Assembly (NCBI GenBank): GCA_902772795.1
Contig: CACYBZ010000432.1
Span: 1-5,176, forward strand
Reading direction: 5' to 3'
Source: an uncultured Ruminococcus sp.
Lineage (GTDB): Bacteria > Bacillota > Clostridia > Oscillospirales > Acutalibacteraceae
Length of the DNA: 5,176 bases
In this document: one piece after another, positions 1 to 4,175 of the stretch
Layout of the letters: the number at the start of each line of letters is the position of its first letter
Position numbering within the stretch: position 1 is the stretch's first letter
Program-made: the position numbers and the translations under genes
Notes under the pieces: model-generated
Databases searched by the model: none
What the model was told of the DNA's origin: nothing
What the model saw: only the letters and a program-made list of their open reading frames with translations

Positions 1-161
1 CACAAGCCTTTGAAAAGGCTTGACCGAAACTTTAAGGCGAAATTTGCATTCGCAAATTTCGGAGGACGTAAAGGAAACAATCCGAACGAAGTGAGCCACA
101 AAAGTTTTTGTCCAACTTTTTTCAAAAAGTTGGTAGGATTTTTAAGGGTGAAACCCTTAAA
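1..161. repeat. Cluster of perfect short inverted repeats upstream of aroC (dispersed palindromic element candidate)
   Basis: Four perfect hairpins are packed into this stretch. Hairpin I has 9-bp arms at 3-11 and 14-22 (CAAGCCTTT / AAAGGCTTG). Hairpin II has 10-bp arms at 38-47 and 52-61 (CGAAATTTGC / GCAAATTTCG). Hairpin III has 10-bp arms at 112-121 and 124-133 (CCAACTTTTT / AAAAAGTTGG). Hairpin IV has 9-bp arms at 141-149 and 153-161 (TTTAAGGGT / ACCCTTAAA). A weaker 6-bp one (ACAAAA / TTTTGT, 98-111) abuts hairpin III. None is followed by a clean U-tract, so they are not classical terminators. The density and AT-rich palindromic style resemble non-coding dispersed elements seen between genes in Ruminococcus-like genomes. 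That identity is inferred, and copy number elsewhere cannot be seen here. The left end may lie outside the window. Confidence 0.7.
141..161 (+). promoter_or_regulatory. Stem-loop in the leader immediately upstream of the aroC ribosome binding site
   Basis: The transcript would fold into a 9-bp perfect stem with a GAA loop (TTTAAGGGT, GAA, ACCCTTAAA). It ends 11 nt before the AGAGGG Shine-Dalgarno sequence of aroC. There is no U-run after it, so it is not a terminator. It could stabilise a processed mRNA end or influence ribosome loading, or it may simply be the last hairpin of the inserted element. The structure is certain as a sequence fact, but its role is inferred. Confidence 0.4.
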
Positions 162-172
162 CGGAAACAGAA

Positions 173-178
173 AGAGGG
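173..178 (+). promoter_or_regulatory. Ribosome binding site deciding the aroC start
   Basis: AGAGGG sits 7 nt before the ATG at 186. The alternative upstream in-frame ATG at 108 lies inside the hairpin cluster, has no good Shine-Dalgarno sequence, and would add 26 residues encoded by the palindromic element that match nothing in chorismate synthases. Confidence 0.85.
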
Positions 179-185
179 AAAGAAA

Positions 186-1259
186 ATGTCATCTTGTTGG
201 GGAGATAAAGTGAAAATTTCAATTTTCGGAGAAAGTCACGGTAAAGGTATCGGCGTTGTTGTGGACAATTTGCCGTCAGGAGAAAAAATTGACATGGACA
301 AAGTGTTACAGTTCATGGACAGACGTTCTCCCGGAAAAGACAAGACTTCAACACCCAGACGGGAAAAAGATTTTCCCAATGTACTCAGCGGACTGCTGAA
401 CAATACAACCACGGGTACTCCGCTTTGTGCCGTCATCGAGAATACCAACACACGTTCACAGGACTATGGGGAAACTTTACGTTATCCTCGTCCGAGTCAC
501 GGCGATTATTCGGGACATATCCGCTATGGGGGATATAACGATATCAGGGGTGGCGGACACTTTTCGGGCAGACTTACCGCACCGCTGGTATTTGCAGGTT
601 CAATATGCCGTCAGATACTGGAAAGAAAAGGTATTCGCATAGCCTCCCACATCTATTCTATAGGAAATATCAATGATGTGCCGTTTAATCCCCTGAAAGT
701 CGAAAATGAATTGGCAGAACAGTTAAACCGTCAGTTTTTTCCGTTGATAGATACGGAACGTGAAGTCAATATGCGTGACTACATCGAAAGTAAACGGCTT
801 TCGGGTGACAGTACGGGTGGTATCATTGAATGTGTTGCCACAGGTGTTCCGGCAGGTGTAGGCAGTCCGATGTTCGGGGGAGTGGAAAATATCCTGTCGT
901 CAATCATTTTCGGTGTGCCTGCGGTCAAGGGTATAGAATTCGGAACAGGGTTTGACATCACAAAAATGACAGGTTCACAGGCAAACGACCAGTACGCCTA
1001 CGATGAACATGGAAATATTGTCACGCTGACCAACCACAACGGCGGAATAACAGGCGGTATTACCAACGGTATGCCTATATTGTTCAGGGTTGCCATAAAG
1101 CCCACACCGTCCATATCTGTACCGCAGAAAACAGTGGACTTACTCAACAGAGAAAATACGGAACTTGTCATTAAGGGCAGACATGACCCTTGTATTGTTC
1201 CCCGTGCGACTGTTGTCATTGAATCAGCACTGGCAATCGCATTGATGAATATTTTGTAA
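186..1259 (+). CDS. aroC: Chorismate synthase
   Basis: This 357-residue cytosolic enzyme converts 5-enolpyruvylshikimate-3-phosphate to chorismate, the last common step of the shikimate pathway, using reduced FMN. The length is normal for the monofunctional bacterial family, and there is no flavin reductase extension. Visible landmarks are the N-terminal GESHGKGIG (residues 15-23), the RRSPG motif (46-50), RPSHGDYSG (102-110), the second signature region RGGGHFSGRLTAPL (121-134), NGGITGGITNGMP (285-297), KPTPSI (305-310) and the C-terminal RHDPCIVPRA (332-341). H18, H105 and D334 align with the invariant His, His and Asp of the family. GGGHFSGR in place of the textbook GGGRSSAR is, as I recall, usual for Clostridia. 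The start at 186 follows AGAGGG, and a longer reading from 108 is rejected. pheA begins 21 bp downstream, so the two are very likely one operon. No T-box or obvious promoter is visible directly upstream, so transcription probably starts outside the window or within the repeat region. Confidence 0.97.
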   Translation: MSSCWGDKVKISIFGESHGKGIGVVVDNLPSGEKIDMDKVLQFMDRRSPGKDKTSTPRREKDFPNVLSGLLNNTTTGTPLCAVIENTNTRSQDYGETLRYPRPSHGDYSGHIRYGGYNDIRGGGHFSGRLTAPLVFAGSICRQILERKGIRIASHIYSIGNINDVPFNPLKVENELAEQLNRQFFPLIDTEREVNMRDYIESKRLSGDSTGGIIECVATGVPAGVGSPMFGGVENILSSIIFGVPAVKGIEFGTGFDITKMTGSQANDQYAYDEHGNIVTLTNHNGGITGGITNGMPILFRVAIKPTPSISVPQKTVDLLNRENTELVIKGRHDPCIVPRATVVIESALAIALMNIL

Positions 1260-1268
1260 TAATGCTTT

Positions 1269-1272
1269 GGAG
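1269..1272 (+). promoter_or_regulatory. Ribosome binding site deciding the pheA start
   Basis: TTTGGAG contains GGAG at 1269-1272, with 8 nt to the ATG at 1281. The in-frame GTG at 1272 overlaps this Shine-Dalgarno sequence and therefore cannot use it. ATG 1281 is the better start and gives a protein whose chorismate mutase residues are offset by exactly four from E. coli PheA. Confidence 0.8.
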
Positions 1273-1280
1273 TGAACAAC

Positions 1281-2429
1281 ATGGACTTGAAAAACATCAG
1301 ACAGGAAATTGATACGGTTGACAGACAGTTACTGGAACTGTTCAAAAAAAGAATGATGTACAGTATACAAGTTGCCGAATATAAAAAGGCAAACGGGTTA
1401 TCCGTTCTGAACAGTGAACGGGAAAAGGAAATCCTGGATAGGGTGGAAAAAGACGGCGGTGAGTTCGGCTATCAGGCAAGAATACTGTTTTCCGATATGA
1501 TAGAACTGGGCAAGGGGTTACAATATGATATCATGGGTTCAGGGGAAAGTCTGAAAAAAACTATCGCTGACGCTCAGAACGTCATCAGAAAACATAAAGA
1601 TATCCGTATCGCTTTGCAGGGCATAGAGGGAGCAAATTCCCACGAAGCAACAAGCCATCTGTTTCCTGAATGTCAGCCGATATTCTATAAGAGTTTCGGA
1701 AAAGTGTTTCGGGCTGTCGAAAGCGGTGAAGCTGACTATGGTGTTCTGCCTGTGGAAAATTCATCGGCAGGGTCTGTATCGGCAGTGTATGACCTTATTC
1801 TGAAATACCGTTTCTACATCGTGGAAGCGTTGAATTTACCTATAGAACATTGTCTGGGCGGACTGAGTAAAAGTGAACTGGAAGATATTGAACAGGTATG
1901 GTCGCACCCGCAGGCACTGGCACAATGTTCGGACTTTATCAGCGAACACAATTTCAAGACGGTCAACTGTACCAACACCGCAGTGGCAGGAAAAAGTATT
2001 GCCGAAGAAAAACGGCTGAACTGTGGGGCTATCTGTACCGAAAAGGCTTGTCAGGAATACGGTCTGAAAGTACTGGTAAAGGGCTGTCAGAACTATAAAA
2101 ACAACAGTACACGTTTTATTGTGATTTCCAAACAACTGATTATCCCTGAAAATTCTGATAAAATCAGTCTGTGTTTTTCTTTGCCACACAGCAAGGGGGC
2201 TTTGTATACCGTTCTGGGCAGGTTCAATGCCAACGGACTGAATATTACCAAACTGGAATCCCGTCCGAGAGAACATGGTACACCGTTTGAATATCTGTTT
2301 TACCTTGACTTTGATGGCAATGTGAAAAGTGATAAGGTAGTCAAGATGTTATGTGCGTTGTCGGAAGAATTACCTGAGTTTTCTTTTCTGGGCAACTATA
2401 GGGAGGAAAATTATCATAGAAATGACTGA
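1281..2429 (+). CDS. pheA: Bifunctional chorismate mutase / prephenate dehydratase (P-protein) with ACT domain
   Basis: This 382-residue cytosolic enzyme turns chorismate into prephenate and prephenate into phenylpyruvate, the phenylalanine branch. Residues 1-85 are an AroQ-type helical chorismate mutase. R7, R24, K35, R47, E48 and Q81 match E. coli R11, R28, K39, R51, E52 and Q88; N44 stands where E. coli has D48, and G77 where it has S84. Residues about 108-285 are the prephenate dehydratase domain, with GIEGANSHEA (114-123), VLPVENSSAGSV (155-166), SHPQALAQC (208-216) and the catalytic STRF (276-279). Residues about 294-374 are an ACT domain with GALY (306-309) and ESRP (326-329), the motifs that bind phenylalanine, so feedback inhibition by Phe is expected. 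The start is ATG 1281, after GGAG, not the GTG at 1272. It follows aroC by 21 bp and ends at a strong terminator. All key motifs are intact. Confidence 0.97.
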   Translation: MDLKNIRQEIDTVDRQLLELFKKRMMYSIQVAEYKKANGLSVLNSEREKEILDRVEKDGGEFGYQARILFSDMIELGKGLQYDIMGSGESLKKTIADAQNVIRKHKDIRIALQGIEGANSHEATSHLFPECQPIFYKSFGKVFRAVESGEADYGVLPVENSSAGSVSAVYDLILKYRFYIVEALNLPIEHCLGGLSKSELEDIEQVWSHPQALAQCSDFISEHNFKTVNCTNTAVAGKSIAEEKRLNCGAICTEKACQEYGLKVLVKGCQNYKNNSTRFIVISKQLIIPENSDKISLCFSLPHSKGALYTVLGRFNANGLNITKLESRPREHGTPFEYLFYLDFDGNVKSDKVVKMLCALSEELPEFSFLGNYREENYHRND

Positions 2430-2472
2430 AAAAACACGTCCTGCTATCTTTGTGATAACAGGACGTGTTTTT
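2430..2472. terminator. Bidirectional intrinsic terminator between pheA and the convergent CAP-domain gene
   Basis: A perfect 14-bp stem, AAAAACACGTCCTG (2430-2443) pairing with CAGGACGTGTTTTT (2459-2472), starts one base after the pheA stop. The 15-nt loop can pair further (TATC 2445-2448 with GATA 2454-2457). The A-run on the left arm and T-run on the right arm give a U-tract in transcripts of either strand. It therefore serves pheA and also the minus-strand gene, whose stop codon is at 2476-2478, 3 bp beyond the stem. Confidence 0.93.
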
Positions 2473-2475
2473 ATA

Positions 2476-3924
2476 TCAGCGGATAAAGAGTTCAACCCAG
2501 AAAATCAGACCGTTTTTTTCATAAATGCCTGCCCCTGTTCCGTTGTACAGCGGACTGAGAATATATTTTTTGTGTCCTGAGGACTCCATCCATGCTTGTA
2601 CTGTATCTTCGGGAGAAGTAAATCCGCCCGCAATATTTTCGTTGACGAAATAATAGGAAACACCGTATTCTTTGAAAATATCTTCGTAATATTCCCCGTT
2701 GGGACGCTTATGGGAATATTGGGAGGAAATTTCTTCGGCACGGATACGGGCAAGCTCACAGACATCTTCACGTTTTTCTAACGGGTGAACACCTGCTTTT
2801 ATCCGTTCTTCGTTGACAAGTCGGATAACAGCGTCAGCATAGCTTTCCTTTACGGTGACGGTACAGGTAGCTGTCTTACCGTTGGCAGTCTGTACGGTAA
2901 TGACAGCATCGCCCACATTTACGCCTGAAACATTACCGTTTTTGTCTACGGTAGCCACAGACGGGTTGTTACTTGTCCATGTACATATTTTGGAAGCGTC
3001 ATCAGGTGTGACGGAAGCATTCAAAGTGACAGTTTCCCCTGTGAATATTGTTGCACTGTCCTTATCAAGAACTATACTCTGTACGGGAGGACGGTTGACG
3101 CTTACCTGACAGGTAGCTGATTTTCCGTTATGTGTGGCAACGGTGATATAGGCTACACCTGATTTTCTGGCGAATACTTTTCCCAGAGAGTTGACGCTTG
3201 CCACGGACGGATTACTGCTTTTCCATGAATAGGAAGCAAAAGCACTTGTCGGGGAAAGGGTTTTGGTAAACGTATAGGATTTACCGATATCGAGTGTCAG
3301 ACAATATTTGTCAAGTAAAATCTTGTCGGGGGCGGGTTTGACATTGACAGTACAGGTTGTCGTTTTGCCGTTGGACGTTCTGACGGTGATATCCGCTGTA
3401 CCTTTCTTGACAGCCGTAACCAGACCGCTGCTGTTGACAGTGGCGATACTTTTTTTATTACTTGACCATGTGCAGCACGTCACAGCGTCGGAGGGAGTAA
3501 GCGTGGAAACAAGCTGGTAATTTTGTCCTATACCCATGTTCATTTTACTTTTCTGTAAAGTGACGGTTTCAGGGGCACTTTTTACGGTAATGTTACAGTT
3601 GAAAAAATTGCCGTCTTCTGTCTGTACGCTGATACAGGTGTCACCGACACTTTTAGCGGAAACTTTTCCTTTTGAAGTCACAGTGGCAACGGCGGTGTTA
3701 TGGCTGACGTATTTGGCGGTTGTCGAAATCCCCAGTTTTTTATCCAGTAGAATTGCCTGTCCCACACCTACCGTAAATTCATAATCTGTACTTTCTGCGG
3801 AAGTCTGTATCTGTATGATGTCTGAAAATGTCGGTGTAAAGGCATGTGCATGAAGTGTCACACTGAATGTTATGGTCGCCGATAACAGTAATGCGGTAAT
3901 CGGAAAGAACCGTTTTTGTTTCAT
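2476..3924 (-). CDS. Secreted protein with four Ig-like (Big_2) repeats and a C-terminal CAP/SCP domain
   Basis: The 482-residue protein begins with a signal peptide (KQKR, then a hydrophobic core, with likely cleavage after the AHA at 26-28). Four Ig-like group 2 repeats follow at about 47-114, 118-195, 199-276 and 280-358. Each has the SxNxxVATVxxxGxVxxxxxGxxxItVxTxxGkxxxCxVxV pattern. Residues 362-481 form a YkwD-like CAP domain with VNEERIKAG (370-378), SHKRPNG (404-410), NENIAGG (428-434), AWMESSGHKKYIL (444-456) and FWVELF (475-480). H405, E429 and H451 are likely cavity residues. There is no LPXTG motif, C-terminal membrane helix or SLH domain, so it is probably released or held through the Ig-like repeats. 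CAP-domain roles in bacteria are poorly defined, so no enzymatic activity is claimed. The start at 3924 follows AGAGGTG by 6 nt. An ATG at 4041 is in frame but upstream of the promoter. Monocistronic by appearance, it converges on pheA. Confidence 0.92.
   Translation of the reverse strand: MKQKRFFPITALLLSATITFSVTLHAHAFTPTFSDIIQIQTSAESTDYEFTVGVGQAILLDKKLGISTTAKYVSHNTAVATVTSKGKVSAKSVGDTCISVQTEDGNFFNCNITVKSAPETVTLQKSKMNMGIGQNYQLVSTLTPSDAVTCCTWSSNKKSIATVNSSGLVTAVKKGTADITVRTSNGKTTTCTVNVKPAPDKILLDKYCLTLDIGKSYTFTKTLSPTSAFASYSWKSSNPSVASVNSLGKVFARKSGVAYITVATHNGKSATCQVSVNRPPVQSIVLDKDSATIFTGETVTLNASVTPDDASKICTWTSNNPSVATVDKNGNVSGVNVGDAVITVQTANGKTATCTVTVKESYADAVIRLVNEERIKAGVHPLEKREDVCELARIRAEEISSQYSHKRPNGEYYEDIFKEYGVSYYFVNENIAGGFTSPEDTVQAWMESSGHKKYILSPLYNGTGAGIYEKNGLIFWVELFIR
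2851..3786 (-). repeat. Four tandem Ig-like repeat units within the CAP-domain gene
   Basis: Four diverged coding repeats with a period of about 243 bp (81-82 codons) lie at about 3583-3786, 3340-3573, 3097-3330 and 2851-3087, in protein order. The terminal CxVxV cysteines are at residues 110, 191, 272 and 354, spaced 81, 81 and 82. The DNA copies are clearly related but not identical, so recent unit duplication is not indicated. The first unit is the most degenerate at its N-terminal strand. Confidence 0.85.
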
Positions 3925-3930
3925 GAGATA

Positions 3931-3937
3931 CACCTCT
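3931..3937 (-). promoter_or_regulatory. Ribosome binding site deciding the CAP-gene start
   Basis: On the minus strand AGAGGTG stands 6 nt before the ATG at 3924. Translation from there begins directly with a textbook signal peptide, which supports this start over the in-frame ATG at 4041. Confidence 0.88.
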
Positions 3938-4000
3938 TTCTGTGAATGTTGATAATGGATTTGTTGATTTTCTATTAAAAATATTGTTTTATTGAACAAA

Positions 4001-4029
4001 ATTATATAAAATATTCTGTTTGGTGTCAA
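4001..4029 (-). promoter_or_regulatory. Consensus sigma-A promoter of the CAP-domain gene
   Basis: Read on the minus strand, TTGACA (4029-4024) and TATAAT (4006-4001) are both perfect and separated by exactly 17 bp. Transcription should start near 3994, giving a leader of about 70 nt before the ATG at 3924. A perfect consensus suggests a strong basal promoter. The AT-rich direct repeat just upstream (4042-4062) could act as an UP-like element or regulator site. Confidence 0.88.
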
Positions 4030-4041
4030 TGTTTTCATCAC

Positions 4042-4062
4042 GAAAAATTTGCTGAAAAATTT
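4042..4062. repeat. 9-bp direct repeat, 12-bp period, in the divergent spacer
   Basis: GAAAAATTT occurs at 4042-4050 and again at 4054-4062, separated by GCT. The pair lies 12 bp upstream of the minus-strand -35 box. It may be an A-tract UP-like element or a tandem binding site. Only the repeat is directly seen, and in AT-rich DNA it could be chance. Confidence 0.45.
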
Positions 4063-4072
4063 TATCTGTTTT

Positions 4073-4091
4073 TACCAAGTGAGAATTGGTA
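4073..4091. promoter_or_regulatory. Perfect inverted repeat, candidate operator in the divergent spacer
   Basis: TACCAA (4073-4078), a 7-bp spacer (GTGAGAA) and TTGGTA (4086-4091) form a perfect 19-bp dyad. The two half-site centres are 13 bp apart, not far from one helical turn, as expected for a dimeric regulator. It ends 14 bp upstream of the -35 of the zinc-ribbon gene, a position suited to activation, and lies 43 bp upstream of the -35 of the CAP gene. No regulator gene is visible in the window. The site is inferred from symmetry and position only. Confidence 0.45.
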
Positions 4092-4105
4092 TGCCTAAAA
4101 ATGTA

Positions 4106-4134
4106 TTTACAAACCGCAGATAAGCTGATATAAT
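4106..4134 (+). promoter_or_regulatory. Extended -10 sigma-A promoter of the zinc-ribbon gene
   Basis: TTTACA (4106-4111), a 17-bp spacer and TATAAT (4129-4134) are preceded by TG one base before the -10 (TGATATAAT), which makes it an extended -10. Transcription should begin near 4141, giving a leader of about 35 nt that carries AAAGGAAG (4161-4168) 7 nt before the ATG at 4176. Confidence 0.85.
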
Positions 4135-4175
4135 CTAGAAGTAAAATGTATATATGACGGAAAGGAAGCGTTTTT

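Noticed and set aside
108..139. A possible aroC promoter, TTGTCC (108-113) and TAGGAT (134-139).
   Set aside because: The spacing is 20 bp, both boxes are poor, and the spacer is hairpin III. It is not supportable as a promoter.
1..161. A CRISPR array or tRNA-like interpretation of the repeated hairpins.
   Set aside because: The repeats are different palindromes rather than identical direct repeats with uniform spacers, and no cloverleaf or CCA end can be drawn.
108..185. A longer aroC starting at ATG 108.
   Set aside because: The extra 26 residues are encoded by hairpins III and IV, do not resemble chorismate synthase, and lack a ribosome binding site. ATG 186 has AGAGGG at good spacing.
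10..213. A 67-residue ORF rich in Phe and basic residues upstream of aroC, which might be taken for a phenylalanine attenuator leader peptide.
   Set aside because: It is a translation through the palindromic repeats and overlaps the aroC start in another frame. It has no clear Shine-Dalgarno sequence and no run of consecutive Phe codons followed by a terminator/antiterminator pair, and none of the hairpins has a U-tract.
2422..2580. A small plus-strand ORF from ATG 2422 after GGGAGG at 2401-2406.
   Set aside because: The Shine-Dalgarno spacing of 15 nt is too long. The frame runs straight through the terminator hairpin and then antisense to the CAP domain, with no recognisable protein features.
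2855..3784. Several plus-strand Val/Thr/Leu-rich ORFs opposite the Ig-like region.
   Set aside because: They are antisense shadows of the repeated Ig-like codons, recur with the repeat period, and lack ribosome binding sites.
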